DNA of 64,000 nucleotides from Leptolyngbya sp. KIOST-1 (GTDB taxonomy: Bacteria; Cyanobacteriota; Cyanobacteriia; Phormidesmidales; Phormidesmidaceae), in assembly GCF_000763385.1 (NCBI RefSeq), contig NZ_JQFA01000002.1, positions 2,542,001 to 2,606,000 on the forward strand, read 5' to 3'. Position 1 is the first letter of the stretch. The number at the start of each line of letters is the position of its first letter. Below the pieces are notes generated by a model, which searched no databases, was not told where the DNA came from, and saw only the letters and a list, made by a program, of their open reading frames with translations. This document shows positions 19,451 to 27,814 of this stretch, one piece after another. The translations under genes and the position numbers were made by a program.

Positions 19451-19671
19451 CGTCCTTCAGATATATGGTTAGCCCAATCGTCCAGGGTTTCTTTTTGCAA
19501 GCTAAGGCTTGTGTAGGCATAAGGATACGCTTGCATCGCACCAGCCCAACTTTGCTTTAGGCGATGGTTAGGGTCATGCCGCTGCTTCTTAATCAGCGCC
19601 GCAACAAAATTGATCACCTCCTGCTGAGCCTGGGGCGGCAAATTTTGGATCTCATTCACAATAGGGTGCAT
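19447..19671 (-). CDS. DUF2281-like small protein
   Basis: A 74-residue protein: the N-terminal helix IVNEIQNLPPQAQQEVINFV is typical of DUF2281, and HRLKQSWAGAMQAY followed by YTSLSLQKETLDDW is typical of the antitoxin-linked tail. It is the first gene of the vapBC operon and overlaps vapB by 4 bp. It may be an accessory antitoxin. The palindrome at 19685-19707 lies just upstream. Confidence 0.65.
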   Translation of the reverse strand: MHPIVNEIQNLPPQAQQEVINFVAALIKKQRHDPNHRLKQSWAGAMQAYPYAYTSLSLQKETLDDWANHISEGR

Positions 19672-19684
19672 AGCGAAGCTGGTC

Positions 19685-19707
19685 CTTACACTTATCTCAA
19701 TTGTAAG
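19685..19707. promoter_or_regulatory. Palindrome upstream of the DUF2281-vapB-vapC operon
   Basis: CTTACA-C-TT, five-base centre, AA-T-TGTAAG: a 23-bp near-perfect inverted repeat starting 14 bp before the first start codon of the operon. Antitoxin operons are commonly self-repressed through such sites, so this is a candidate operator. Confidence 0.5.
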
Positions 19708-19757
19708 TCAGGCCGTTCTTGAGTCCAGAACTGCCATCGCATACAGTAGGTCAGGCG

Positions 19758-19988
19758 TTAATCCTCAACGATAGTTCCCAAGTAAAGCCGCACAAACTCT
19801 TTAGCCGCCAAGGGGTTCAGCGTTTTCAGTGCCTGGGTAATCTGGGCAATATTTTCAGCGCTGGGGTCTAGCCCGTGGTACCAGCGTCCCACATTGGCGC
19901 GACTAATGCCCATCGTCACCGCCAACTTGTTTTGGCTAATGCTGTAGGTATCTAAAACCTGCTTCAGTGCGTCGCTTGCCCTTCCCAT
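19758..19988 (-). CDS. Small XRE-type helix-turn-helix regulator
   Basis: A 76-residue DNA-binding protein. The helix-turn-helix is SISQNKLAVTMGISRANVGR (residues about 16-35), followed by the tail ALKTLNPLAAKEFVRLYLGT. A truncated paralogue with nearly the same tail is at 21391-21560. Three 13-bp direct repeats lie in the divergent promoter region immediately upstream (20024-20070) and could be its own operator. Confidence 0.8.
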   Translation of the reverse strand: MGRASDALKQVLDTYSISQNKLAVTMGISRANVGRWYHGLDPSAENIAQITQALKTLNPLAAKEFVRLYLGTIVED

Positions 19989-20023
19989 GCCCTAATCCTG
20001 GCAGAGCCGCACCCGAAGGTAAA

Positions 20024-20070
20024 TGTCACACTTGTGGATACATCGCACCTGTGCTAATGTCGCATTTGTG
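20024..20070. promoter_or_regulatory. Three 13-bp direct repeats with 17-bp period
   Basis: TGTCACACTTGTG (20024), CATCGCACCTGTG (20041) and TGTCGCATTTGTG (20058) start exactly 17 bp apart. They sit between the divergent XRE regulator gene and the small gene at 20093. The layout looks like a set of binding sites, most simply for the XRE protein. Confidence 0.65.
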
Positions 20071-20092
20071 ACTACATTACGTGAGTATCCCC

Positions 20093-20335
20093 ATGTCAGA
20101 AGAATTCATCCCCAACAGCGAAATCTACAGCGCCCCTCCCGGCAGCCCTGCCCCCACCCAGCCCCGCCGAGAACCAGTCCATATCACCATCATCGGCTCT
20201 GCCACAGGCATTGATACGGTGGTCAAAATTCTCCATAGCCTCGGTTTTGCCGAACCCCGCGCCTGGAGCAAGCTCCAAAACGGCCCCAACACCGGCAGAC
20301 CCATGCGCATCCTCACCAAATGGCTGCGGTATTAG
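20093..20335 (+). CDS. Small conserved cyanobacterial protein
   Basis: An 80-residue protein with a disordered proline-rich start, then VHITIIGSATGIDTVVKILH, SLGFAEPRAW and GRPMRILTKWL. This resembles a small cyanobacterial family of unknown role (the ITIxGSxxxVxxVIxxLHxLGFAE pattern). ATG 20093 is preferred; GTG 20081 is in frame. The gene is divergent from the XRE regulator and shares the repeated upstream sites. Confidence 0.6.
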   Translation: MSEEFIPNSEIYSAPPGSPAPTQPRREPVHITIIGSATGIDTVVKILHSLGFAEPRAWSKLQNGPNTGRPMRILTKWLRY

Positions 20336-20434
20336 GCCCCTATTCGCCCACCTGTCGCAGCGCCCGATAGTTGAAGCCGTAATGCTCTGGCTATGAGGTT
20401 GGGTAACATAGTAGAAAATACCCCTCACCCAGCT

Positions 20435-20665
20435 ATGGCCCAAGCCACCGACGACATCAACGCCAACCCCACTCAGGCGCAGCAAATTCTCGAAGAAGTG
20501 CGGGAGCTTCGCCAGGAGGTTGAGCAGGCTAACCGGGCAAACAGCGAATTTAACCAGAAATTTGACAACTACCAGAAAGCGACCCAGTGGGTTGTGCAAC
20601 TGGCCTTCAGCCTGATTGCTGCTGCTACTGTGACGGTGATTGTGTCAACGGTACTGGGGCGGTGA
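20435..20665 (+). CDS. Small coiled-coil protein with C-terminal membrane segment
   Basis: A 76-residue protein: the helical/coiled-coil region ILEEVRELRQEVEQANRANS is followed by a C-terminal hydrophobic segment (VVQLAFSLIAAATVTVIVST). It is probably tail-anchored in the membrane. I chose ATG 20435; an in-frame ATG at 20393 adds 14 residues without recognisable features. Function is unknown. Confidence 0.55.
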   Translation: MAQATDDINANPTQAQQILEEVRELRQEVEQANRANSEFNQKFDNYQKATQWVVQLAFSLIAAATVTVIVSTVLGR

Positions 20666-20695
20666 GGCGATCGCCCTCCATTTTGCAGAAGCCAC

Positions 20696-20920
20696 CTAAG
20701 CGCTGATGAGTTCAACAACGGGGCTACTACCCGCTGCAAGCTCATAGTTTAAACGCTCAAACCCAATCACCGTGCCTGCCTGGTTTTTAATCAGCAACAC
20801 CTCTTCACCCGTTTCCTCAGCAATAAATTCTTCAGCGGGGTCACTAAACCAGACCGTCAGCGTTTTGCCAACCTCGTCATAGTAAATTTTCAGGGTGTTC
20901 GTAAAAGCGTTGTTAGGCAT
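20696..20920 (-). CDS. DUF2283 family protein
   Basis: A 74-residue protein with the DUF2283 pattern LKIYYDEVGKTLTVWFSDP, then EEVLLIKNQAGTVIGFERLN. Members are small single-domain proteins often found in toxin-antitoxin neighbourhoods. It overlaps the upstream BrnA-like gene by 8 bp, so the three genes 20696-21387 form one operon. Confidence 0.75.
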   Translation of the reverse strand: MPNNAFTNTLKIYYDEVGKTLTVWFSDPAEEFIAEETGEEVLLIKNQAGTVIGFERLNYELAAGSSPVVELISA

Positions 20921-21137
20921 GCTCCAACCGCTCAGCTATCCACACCTTGATGATCGACTGGCGACTCACCCCCAACCGCAGCGCCTCGCGATCCAGCGCC
21001 TCAATCATCCAAATTGGGAAATCAACATCTATGCGTTTCTGCTCATAGCCAGGGCGTCTGAGCTGAGACAGATCGAGGTCATCAACAATATCCTCTTGGC
21101 CCTCGTCAAACTTTTGGTCAAACGCTTCCGCCTTCAT
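20913..21137 (-). CDS. BrnA-like/CopG antitoxin
   Basis: A 74-residue protein. The C-terminal ribbon-helix-helix (VDFPIWMIEALDREALRLGV then SRQSIIKVWIAERLE) would bind DNA, and the N-terminal part would neutralise the toxin encoded just upstream. It overlaps the BrnT gene by 20 bp and the DUF2283 gene by 8 bp. Confidence 0.75.
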   Translation of the reverse strand: MKAEAFDQKFDEGQEDIVDDLDLSQLRRPGYEQKRIDVDFPIWMIEALDREALRLGVSRQSIIKVWIAERLEHA

Positions 21138-21387
21138 ACAGTTCCACCTCCTGCTGTCGTGCTCGCCTAACGGGGATAATGCGAACTTTCCCTTCTCGGT
21201 AGGTCACAACCGCCGTCCATATCTTTGTGCCAATTTTCCCTACGATAACCAATCTCGGCTCGTCTGAGGTGCGGGCAGGCACTTCAATGCGATCGTCATC
21301 CTGCCAAAGCACCTGAGCTTCGACAAAATCCACCCCATGCTTGAGCTTGTTTGATCGGCTCTTGTTCTCGTCAAACTCAAACTCCAT
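21118..21387 (-). CDS. BrnT family toxin
   Basis: BrnT toxins are RelE-fold ribonucleases. The 89-residue product opens with FEFDENKSRSNKLKHGVDFV, the classical BrnT start (WDExKxxxNxxKHGxxF), and later has VVTYREGKVRIIPVRRARQQ, which carries the conserved R..RRA motif. It is first in an operon with its BrnA-like antitoxin and a DUF2283 gene, and appears intact. Confidence 0.85.
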   Translation of the reverse strand: MEFEFDENKSRSNKLKHGVDFVEAQVLWQDDDRIEVPARTSDEPRLVIVGKIGTKIWTAVVTYREGKVRIIPVRRARQQEVELYEGGSV

Positions 21388-21390
21388 CGT

Positions 21391-21560
21391 CTATGACTCG
21401 CTATCCGGGTCATCTTCGACAATATTGCCCAGGTAGAGCTGCACAAACGCTTTAGCTGCCAAAGGGTTCAGCGTTTTAAGCACCTGGGTAATCTCGACAA
21501 TCGTCCCCAAAGACGGCTCTCGCTGGTCATGTACCCACTTAAATACCGCAGAGAGCACTG
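21391..21560 (-). pseudogene. Truncated XRE regulator paralogue
   Basis: Reads VFKWVHDQREPSLGTIVEIT, then QVLKTLNPLAAKAFVQLYLG and ends DDPDSES. The C-terminal half closely matches the XRE gene at 19758-19988, but there is no start codon or first half of the helix-turn-helix. It is probably a decayed copy upstream of the BrnT operon's end. Confidence 0.65.
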
Positions 21561-21573
21561 GGAATGTATGCGC

Positions 21574-21801
21574 TCACGAGGCTAACTGGCTCAGGTAATC
21601 CAGTGTGTAGCTGGCTCTAGCCTTGAGCAGGTTGCGGTCATCCACCCGTGCCAATAGGCGATCGAGCATAGCTAGATCCTCTGCTAGCAGCTCTCCTTCG
21701 GCATTGCGGCTTAGTAGATCATGGAGCTGGCTCTGAGCATCTAGCGACAGGGCACTTTCTGCCAGGGCAACCAGCTCGTCATTGCTGAGGCCTGTCAGCA
21801 A
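21574..21801 (-). CDS. Small hypothetical protein, antitoxin-like
   Basis: A 75-residue acidic helical protein, ELVALAESALSLDAQSQLHD then LLSRNAEGELLAEDLAMLD. It resembles small cyanobacterial proteins found beside PIN or endonuclease genes. The only available start is a TTG at 21801: the frame continues upstream as NDPE until a stop but has no ATG or GTG, so it may be a 5'-truncated gene. No partner remains next to it. Confidence 0.4.
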   Translation of the reverse strand: MLTGLSNDELVALAESALSLDAQSQLHDLLSRNAEGELLAEDLAMLDRLLARVDDRNLLKARASYTLDYLSQLAS

Positions 21802-22032
21802 CTCGGGGTCATTTATTGTGGCAGCCTGGAACGGCTACTTCTACGTGACTGATAGCTGGTCAGTGCCCGATCAGACGGTCTTTCAGGCCTAAATAACTCG
21901 AGTTGAAGGCGAGAACACACGATCGCGAATTACCTGGCTTGTCTGCACCGCAAAACGCCGTGCTACTCCCAGTCCGGATAAATAACGTTTCTGAGTGAGC
22001 CGGGGAACGGGTTCCCCGGCCAACCGACCGCC

Positions 22033-23940
22033 TTATCGCACCAGGGCAGGCTTTTCTACCTGGTAAGTGGCCAAAATGCGCTCCGCCATCTGGGGTGGGG
22101 TCAGCCCCAGGGTCGCCTTGGACTGGTCGGGGGAGGCATGATCCACCAGCACATCGGGCACGCCGATGCGCAGCACCCGAGCAGGAACCTGGGCATCGAG
22201 AATGGACTCGGCCACGGCGGAACCAAAGCCGCCCATCAGGCAACCTTCTTCCATCGTCACCACCTTACCGATCTGCTGGGCCAGGGGCAGAATTAGCTCC
22301 TTATCCAGGGGTTTGGCAAAGCGGGCGTTGACCACCGTGGCCTCAATGCCGTGCTCACTGAGGATTTCGGCGGTCTGCATGGCCGGGTACACCATCGAGC
22401 CGTAGCCCAGCAGCAGCAGGTCGTCGCCCTGGCGCAGCACCTCCGCTTTGCCGATGGGTAGGGCTTCCCAGCCTTCTTCCATCAGGGGGGCACCGTAGCC
22501 GCTACCGCGCGGGTAGCGCAGGGCGATCGCGCCATCGGTGTAGTCAATGCCGGTAACCAGCATGCGCTGAAGTTCAGCCTCATCCTTGGGGGCCATCAGC
22601 ACAATGTTGGGGATGCAGCGCAGGTAGGCGATGTCGTACAGTCCCTGATGGGTCGGCCCGTCGGCCCCAACAATGCCCGCCCGATCGAGGCAGAAGAACA
22701 CCGGCAGCTTTTGAATGCAGACATCGTGGACAATTTGGTCAAAGCCGCGCTGCAGGAAGGTGGAGTAGATGGCGGCGACGGGGCGCATGCCCTCGCAGGC
22801 CAGGCCCGCGGCCAGGGTAACGGCGTGCTGCTCCGCGATGCCGACATCGATGTACTGCTTGGGCAGGGCCTGCTGGAGCTTGTCGAGCCCGGTGCCGGTG
22901 GCCATGGCGGCGGTAATGCCGACAATTTTGGGGTTATCTTCAGCCAGCTTGATCAGCGTTTCGGCAAACACCTTGGAGTAGCTGGGCGGCTTGGGCTTGG
23001 TGGAGGGCAGGCTCTTACCGGTGGTGAGGTTGAAGGGCGACTGGGCGTGGTAGCCCACCTGGTCTTTTTCGGCGATCGCGTAGCCCTTGCCCTTGGTGGT
23101 GGCCACATGCACCAGTACCGGCCCGGTGTGCTTGTGGGCCTCTTTAAAGGTAGTGATCAGCTCCTGTAGGTTGTGGCCATCCACGGGCCCCATGTAGGTA
23201 AAGCCCAGTTCCTCAAACACGGCCCCCACCTTGGGCACCGCTAACCGCTTCATGCCTTCCTTCACCCGATCCAGCTCGGGGGACAGCGACCCCCCCACGA
23301 AGGGCAGGTGCTTGAACTGCTCTTCGAGGTTGTCGGTGAGGAACTGCACCGGCGGGCTGAGGCGCATTTTGTTGAGGTAGCGCGGAATCGCCCCTACGTT
23401 GGGGGAAATCGACATTTCGTTGTCGTTGAGCACCACCAGCAGGTTGGTGTGGGGCAGGTGCCCGGCGTGGTTGATGGCTTCCAGGGCCATGCCGCCGGTC
23501 AGGGCGCCGTCGCCGATGATCGCCGCCACCTTGTAGTTGTCCCCCGCCATATCGCGGGCCAGGGCCATACCCAGGGCGGCTGAAATACTGGTGGAAGCGT
23601 GCCCTGCGCCAAAGTGGTCAAACTTGCTCTCGCTGCGCTTCAGGTAGCCCGCCACGCCGTCCTTCTGGCGCAGGGTGTGGAAGTCGTGGTAACGGCCGGT
23701 GATCAGCTTGTGGGGGTAGGCCTGGTGGCCCACATCCCAGGTGACTTTGTCGCGATCGAGGTCGAGGGTTTGGTACAGGGCCAACGTCAGCTCCACCACT
23801 CCCAGCCCAGGCCCCAAATGCCCCCCGCTAGCGGCCACGGTCTCCAGGTGCTTTTCGCGAATTTGGCGAGCCACGTCTTCGAGCTGGCGAATGGATAAAC
23901 CGTGGAGTTGATTGGGGTGAGTTATGTCACTCAGGTGCAT
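22033..23940 (-). CDS. dxs: 1-deoxy-D-xylulose-5-phosphate synthase
   Basis: Dxs condenses pyruvate and glyceraldehyde-3-phosphate with thiamine diphosphate, the first step of the MEP isoprenoid pathway that feeds carotenoids, phytol and quinones. The product has 635 residues, full length. The ThDP motif [18 protein letters not shown] is in the N-terminal domain, the transketolase pyrimidine-binding part includes [17 protein letters not shown], and the C-terminal domain ends near [15 protein letters not shown]. The start [16 protein letters not shown] matches cyanobacterial homologues. It is transcribed alone. Confidence 0.97.
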   Translation of the reverse strand: MHLSDITHPNQLHGLSIRQLEDVARQIREKHLETVAASGGHLGPGLGVVELTLALYQTLDLDRDKVTWDVGHQAYPHKLITGRYHDFHTLRQKDGVAGYLKRSESKFDHFGAGHASTSISAALGMALARDMAGDNYKVAAIIGDGALTGGMALEAINHAGHLPHTNLLVVLNDNEMSISPNVGAIPRYLNKMRLSPPVQFLTDNLEEQFKHLPFVGGSLSPELDRVKEGMKRLAVPKVGAVFEELGFTYMGPVDGHNLQELITTFKEAHKHTGPVLVHVATTKGKGYAIAEKDQVGYHAQSPFNLTTGKSLPSTKPKPPSYSKVFAETLIKLAEDNPKIVGITAAMATGTGLDKLQQALPKQYIDVGIAEQHAVTLAAGLACEGMRPVAAIYSTFLQRGFDQIVHDVCIQKLPVFFCLDRAGIVGADGPTHQGLYDIAYLRCIPNIVLMAPKDEAELQRMLVTGIDYTDGAIALRYPRGSGYGAPLMEEGWEALPIGKAEVLRQGDDLLLLGYGSMVYPAMQTAEILSEHGIEATVVNARFAKPLDKELILPLAQQIGKVVTMEEGCLMGGFGSAVAESILDAQVPARVLRIGVPDVLVDHASPDQSKATLGLTPPQMAERILATYQVEKPALVR

Positions 23941-24156
23941 ACTGCCTTAACCTCTGCGTCACGAAATTGTGTTTTTCCTGCTACTCTTCACTGTAGAAGA
24001 TTCAACGACCAGAAACATTGAGGGCTGCAGGCATTGATCAAAAGCAATGCTGCATTGGCTAACTTGAGAGAGCTATTCCTCTGTAACTATTGACCAACAG
24101 ACTGTAACCGCTAATTACGCCCGTTAACCAACCGATATAACCTTTAACGTTCTGTT

Positions 24157-24681
24157 ATGGTTCATTTTCTAGCTTCTGCACCCCATCGCCAGTGCTTTGC
24201 AATACCGTTTGCCCTAATTGCAGGACTGGCGACGCCGCTGGTGCTGCTCTCCGCTCCCAGAGCGATCGCCAACGACTTTGAATCCTGTACCACCACGCTG
24301 ATTGCGGCGGGGTTAGACGGCGGGGCGGCGGCGGGAGCCTGTGGCAAGGCCCTGCACCCCACTGACCTTTCTCGCTGCACCCTCGACGTCACTCGCGTGG
24401 CGGAGGTCGATGTCGCCCAGGCGCTGCTGGCCTGCCAGAGCGATCGCCGCCCCCAGGACCTGGCTAGCTGCGTGGGTACTATTCACCGGTCGCTGGCGGT
24501 GACCAACTCTACCGCCGTGCTCAACAACTGCCGCCGCAGCGTGCTGCCCCTGCGCTTTGCTGACTGCGTGGTGGGGGTGGCTGCCGCCGCCGACCTGGCG
24601 GTGACCGACTCCCTACGGCAGTGCAGCGCCGCTGGCTACTTGCCTGAGGACGTGGCCCCGACCTTTATTTTTGCCCGCTAG
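24157..24681 (+). CDS. Secreted cysteine-rich cyanobacterial protein
   Basis: A 174-residue protein with an N-terminal signal peptide (about residues 12-38, ending near PRAIA) and regularly spaced cysteines in repeating units such as RCTLDVTRVAEVDVAQALLAC and RFADCVVGVAAAADLAVTDS. The cysteines probably pair as disulfides outside the cytoplasm. I do not recognise a named family. Its last 320 bp are duplicated at 17089-17408. Confidence 0.7.
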   Translation: MVHFLASAPHRQCFAIPFALIAGLATPLVLLSAPRAIANDFESCTTTLIAAGLDGGAAAGACGKALHPTDLSRCTLDVTRVAEVDVAQALLACQSDRRPQDLASCVGTIHRSLAVTNSTAVLNNCRRSVLPLRFADCVVGVAAAADLAVTDSLRQCSAAGYLPEDVAPTFIFAR

Positions 24682-24797
24682 CGCAATGGTCTAGTTCGGC
24701 AAGGCGGGTAGAACCCTGCTGTTTGGAAAGCTTGAAGCGCAAGGCGTGCCTCATTATTGAACAGTGCATTTTGCAGTTCACTACCGAGACTCAGGCG

Positions 24798-24872
24798 CTA
24801 GCTAATGAACTGCATCACAATGATGCCAACAGCCCAGACAAAGCAGATCCAGGGAATTAAGCTCGTTATCAT
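24798..24872 (-). CDS. Candidate 24-residue membrane peptide
   Basis: ATG-initiated ORF encoding MITSLIPWICFVWAVGIIVM followed by QFIS, with AGGAG seven bases before the ATG. The peptide is one hydrophobic segment with two tryptophans, the size of the single-helix subunits of photosynthetic or respiratory complexes. It does not match PetG, PetL, PetM, PetN, PsbM, PsbT or Psb30 as I remember them. It is divergent from rpsN. Confidence 0.45.
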   Translation of the reverse strand: MITSLIPWICFVWAVGIIVMQFIS

Positions 24873-25152
24873 AGGGGCTCCTAACAATTCTTCTGGTCAC
24901 AAAAAATCTCTTAGTTCTACTGTAGTCAGGCATTGGGACGGTTCCGAGGGCAGAAAACCGAACTCGTTTTTCGGCAAAAGCAGGCCGGCGGCAGGGGTCA
25001 GCGGCTCTGCCCCTAGGGCGGTCGACCCTGGGGCAGGGCAGAGACCGATGGGGTGAGGAAAAATGCTGGGTGGGGTTTACTCTCCTGGCTTGCGTCGCGT
25101 ATAGTAGTAGACTGTGTCTGTGATAAAAAGGTCTTACGGCTAGAGAAACCAA

Positions 25153-25455
25153 ATGGCTAAGAAAAGCATGATTGCGCGGGAGCGCAAGCGGGAAAAACTG
25201 GTGGCAAAGTATGCCCAGAAGCGCGAGGCGCTGCTGGAAGAGTTTAACAATGCCGGAAGCCAGCAGGAGAAGGTGGCAATCCACCGTAAAATTCAGCAGC
25301 TTCCCCGCAACAGCGCGCCGACTCGCCTGCACAATCGCTGCTGGATGACGGGTCGCCCCCGCGGCTACTACCGCGACTTTGGGCTCTGCCGCAACAAGCT
25401 GCGGGAGATGGCCCACCAGGGACTGCTGCCCGGCGTGGTCAAGTCCAGCTGGTAA
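25153..25455 (+). CDS. rpsN: 30S ribosomal protein S14
   Basis: S14 binds 16S rRNA in the head of the small subunit. The 100-residue product is the zinc-independent long form: [20 protein letters not shown] at the start, [20 protein letters not shown] in the middle and [10 protein letters not shown] at the end. It is monocistronic with its own terminator at 25512-25540. An identical second copy lies at 17880-18182. Confidence 0.97.
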   Translation: MAKKSMIARERKREKLVAKYAQKREALLEEFNNAGSQQEKVAIHRKIQQLPRNSAPTRLHNRCWMTGRPRGYYRDFGLCRNKLREMAHQGLLPGVVKSSW

Positions 25456-25511
25456 GCTTTCGGTATTTGAGCTGATGTGAGGGTTTTGCCCTCAGGTCCA
25501 ATATTTATTCA

Positions 25512-25540
25512 AAGGCTTGGGTATTGCCCGAGCCTTTTTT
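25512..25540 (+). terminator. Rho-independent terminator of rpsN
   Basis: GGCTTGGG-TATTG-CCCGAGCC stem with one G-T pair followed by six T residues, 57 bp after the stop. Confidence 0.88.
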
Positions 25541-25567
25541 GGCTTGGAAATCCGCCATCCCTTACGC

Positions 25568-25786
25568 TCAAATCGTTGCTAGGATGAGCACAAACCCCGG
25601 CAGCACCCCTTCACCAGAAAGCTGCTCTGGCTGGCTCAGATCCTCAGTCGGTCGGCCCAGGCCGTAGATCTCTACCCGCTTCTCCTGGGGGTCAATCAGC
25701 CACCCTAGCCGCACGCCGCAATCTCGATACTCCGCCATCTTGCGCTGAAGCGTGGCCAGCTTGTCCGTCGCTTTAGTGGTTGTCAC
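25568..25786 (-). pseudogene. Uma2 (DUF820) gene fragment
   Basis: Only the C-terminal part of a Uma2-family nuclease-like protein remains: KMAEYRDCGVRLGWLIDPQE, then KRVEIYGLGRPTEDL and GEGVLPGFVLIL. Full-length members have about 190 residues and carry the PD-(D/E)xK catalytic residues upstream, which are missing. It is a remnant and also present in the duplicate block. Confidence 0.7.
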
Positions 25787-25789
25787 CGC

Positions 25790-26188
25790 TTAGTGGTTGT
25801 CACCTTCTGTATCGTCGCCGTCGGGCAACTTGCCGATGCTGTTGGGCTCCAGGGTAGTAGAACGACCGCAGCAGCGATCGATCCCCAGACTGTCGAACAG
25901 CAGGTCGCCGACGGCATTGGCGACGGTAAATTCGCCGTAGAAGCTCTCTGAGAAGTCAAAGGCCTGAAGCTCGGTCAGAATGGCCATAACCAGAGAGCCT
26001 ACATCGTTTTCGCCCTCCATGCGTTGGCGCACAAATACCTGGGAAACCCGATCGGCGATCGCGCGGTTGGCGGGCTCCGGCAAATACTCGGCGTTCAGCC
26101 AGGTCAGCAGGGCAGCTTTGAGCCATTGCCCCTCCTGTTGGGCGTCCTCCGGGGGCGGCAGCATAATAGGGCTAAGGGGATCAGTCAT
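25790..26188 (-). CDS. Conserved cyanobacterial hypothetical protein
   Basis: A 132-residue acidic soluble protein: MTDPLSPIMLPPPEDAQQEG, AALLTWLNAEYLPEPANRAI and EFTVANAVGDLLFDSLGIDR. No known domain is recognised. I start it at ATG 26188; an upstream in-frame start at 26230 adds 14 residues of no clear value. Its 3' 160 bp are duplicated at 18517-18676. Confidence 0.65.
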   Translation of the reverse strand: MTDPLSPIMLPPPEDAQQEGQWLKAALLTWLNAEYLPEPANRAIADRVSQVFVRQRMEGENDVGSLVMAILTELQAFDFSESFYGEFTVANAVGDLLFDSLGIDRCCGRSTTLEPNSIGKLPDGDDTEGDNH

Positions 26189-26384
26189 TGTGGGGCCGAG
26201 AACACCAGGGAAAACCTTTTGTACACTCAATACTACCGTCTTCGATTCTGGCCTTGGAATGAGGGCCGCTGAGCGTAAAGAATCATCACTTACTGTGCTG
26301 TCCTGGCCCGTTCATTAACAACCCATCAGTGGCACCCGTATCCATCGAGCACCGTACCCTTGAGCCCTACCCCTGAGCCCTATC

Positions 26385-26972
26385 GTGACCTTCCTTCAGT
26401 ACGACCTAGACGCCATCATTCGCGGTTACTCCCAGGGATATTTTTTGATGGCCGACGGGGAGGGCGACGACCTGGGCTGGTACTCAAGCCGCCAGCGCAC
26501 CCTGATTCCGCTGGACGATCGCTTTCGCTACCCCAGATCGCTGCGGCGATCGCTCAACCAAAATCGCTTTCAGGTCGCCATTAACCAGGCCTTTGAGGAG
26601 GTGGTCAGCGGCTGTGCCGATCGCGATACCACCTGGATCTCGAGCGAACTCAGGCAGGTCTACTTCGAACTGCACCGGGCGGGCTGGGCCTACAGCTTTG
26701 AAACCTGGCAGGGCGATGAACTGGCGGGGGGCATTCTGGGCCTGGTGATCGGCGGTGCATTTATCGGCGAGTCGATGTTCTTTCGCATTTCTGAAGGCTC
26801 CAAGGTGGCGATGGTAAAGCTGGTGGAGCACCTGCGCCAGCACCACTTCGCCCTGTTCGACGCCCAGATGATGAACCCGCACCTGGAGCGATTTGGCGCC
26901 TATATAGTGGGCGATCGCGAGTACAAGAGCCTGCTCAAAATGGCGCTCAAGCAAAACTGTAGTTTTCTATGA
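26385..26972 (+). CDS. aat: Leucyl/phenylalanyl-tRNA--protein transferase
   Basis: Aat moves Leu or Phe from aminoacyl-tRNA onto N-terminal Arg or Lys of proteins, marking them for ClpS-ClpAP degradation (bacterial N-end rule). The product has 195 residues with characteristic blocks: [40 protein letters not shown], and [20 protein letters not shown]. The GTG at 26385 is the start; there is no earlier in-frame ATG near homology. Confidence 0.93.
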   Translation: MTFLQYDLDAIIRGYSQGYFLMADGEGDDLGWYSSRQRTLIPLDDRFRYPRSLRRSLNQNRFQVAINQAFEEVVSGCADRDTTWISSELRQVYFELHRAGWAYSFETWQGDELAGGILGLVIGGAFIGESMFFRISEGSKVAMVKLVEHLRQHHFALFDAQMMNPHLERFGAYIVGDREYKSLLKMALKQNCSFL

Positions 26973-27189
26973 AACCGGCTTCGCCCAGCGAGAGCTGCCG
27001 TGGTTGGGGAGCAGAGCTGGGCTGGGGCAGGCCCGTTCCAGGTCCAGGGGCCGACTGTCTCAGCTAACCATCAAGCTCTATTCAGGCCGTTCTCAGACGG
27101 CTCTCAGACTGCCGTGACAGGGTTGGTGCTAACGCTCTAACTGGCTATGGCAACGGCCATAGCGCTGTGTCTTTCTCGGAGATTGGACT

Positions 27190-27813
27190 ATGCGAATTCA
27201 CTATCTAGGCGCTGTTGCGATCGCCTCTGTGCTTACCCTGGGAGCCGTGGCCTGTGGCAGCCCTACGGCGGTAAACTCTGAGGCTGTTGGGCAGGCAGCC
27301 GTTGATCCCTGCGCGGCGGCAAACCCCTGCGCGGCGGCAAACCCCTGTGCGGCAGCGAACCCCTGCGCGGCGGCAAATCCCTGCGCAGCAGCCAGTACCG
27401 CCACCCAGCCCGAGGTCTACACCTTTGAAGGCCTCGCCATTCGCGGCGCCGATCCGGTGGCCTACTTCACCGAGGGCAAGGCTGTAAAGGGCTCCGCCGA
27501 CTACGAAACCACCTGGAATGGGGCCACCTGGCGCTTTAGCAGCGCCGAAAATCTGGCCGCCTTTGAGGCCGAACCCGAGGCCTACGCGCCCCAGTACGGC
27601 GGCTACTGCGCCTGGGCCGTCAAGAGCGGCTATCTCGCTTCCATCGATCCTGGCGCCTGGAAGATCGTGGACGGCAAGCTCTACCTCAACTACAGCCCTG
27701 GGGTGCAACGGCAGTGGCAGGCTGATGTGGCAGGCCATATTGCCCAGGCTGACCAGAACTGGCCCGCCGCCCTCAGCAGTGACAGGGTCAACGAGAGCGG
27801 CAAACGCTGGTAA
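27190..27813 (+). CDS. YHS-domain lipoprotein with NPCAAA repeats
   Basis: Residues 1-22 form a lipoprotein signal with lipobox LGAVAC-GS, so the protein is probably anchored in a membrane facing the periplasm. A five-fold tandem NPCAAA repeat follows (about residues 38-67), which puts a cysteine every six residues. The rest is a YHS domain, a metal-associated fold, with GLAIRGADPVAYFTEGKAV and YAPQYGGYCAWAVKSGYLAS. Metal handling is plausible, but the ligand is unknown. It is convergent with the HpxO-like gene. Confidence 0.85.
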   Translation: MRIHYLGAVAIASVLTLGAVACGSPTAVNSEAVGQAAVDPCAAANPCAAANPCAAANPCAAANPCAAASTATQPEVYTFEGLAIRGADPVAYFTEGKAVKGSADYETTWNGATWRFSSAENLAAFEAEPEAYAPQYGGYCAWAVKSGYLASIDPGAWKIVDGKLYLNYSPGVQRQWQADVAGHIAQADQNWPAALSSDRVNESGKRW

Positions 27814-27814
27814 T

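Larger units (their letters stand above)
24362..25949 (+). repeat. 1588-bp direct duplication, native copy
   Basis: Identical to 17089-18676. Genes run uninterrupted across both ends here (the Cys-rich gene on the left, the hypothetical gene 25790-26188 on the right), so this is the source and the other the derived copy. Confidence 0.92.

Noticed and set aside
21821-21892. Plus-strand frame reading AWNGYFYVTDSWSVPDQTVF before a stop
   Set aside because: It may be the tail of a deleted gene, but only about 25 codons remain and no family is recognised.
24802-25416. 204-codon minus-strand frame across the rpsN upstream region (and its copy at 17529-18143)
   Set aside because: It runs antisense through rpsN, has no recognisable domain, and the 24-codon ORF with a ribosome site lies in another frame.
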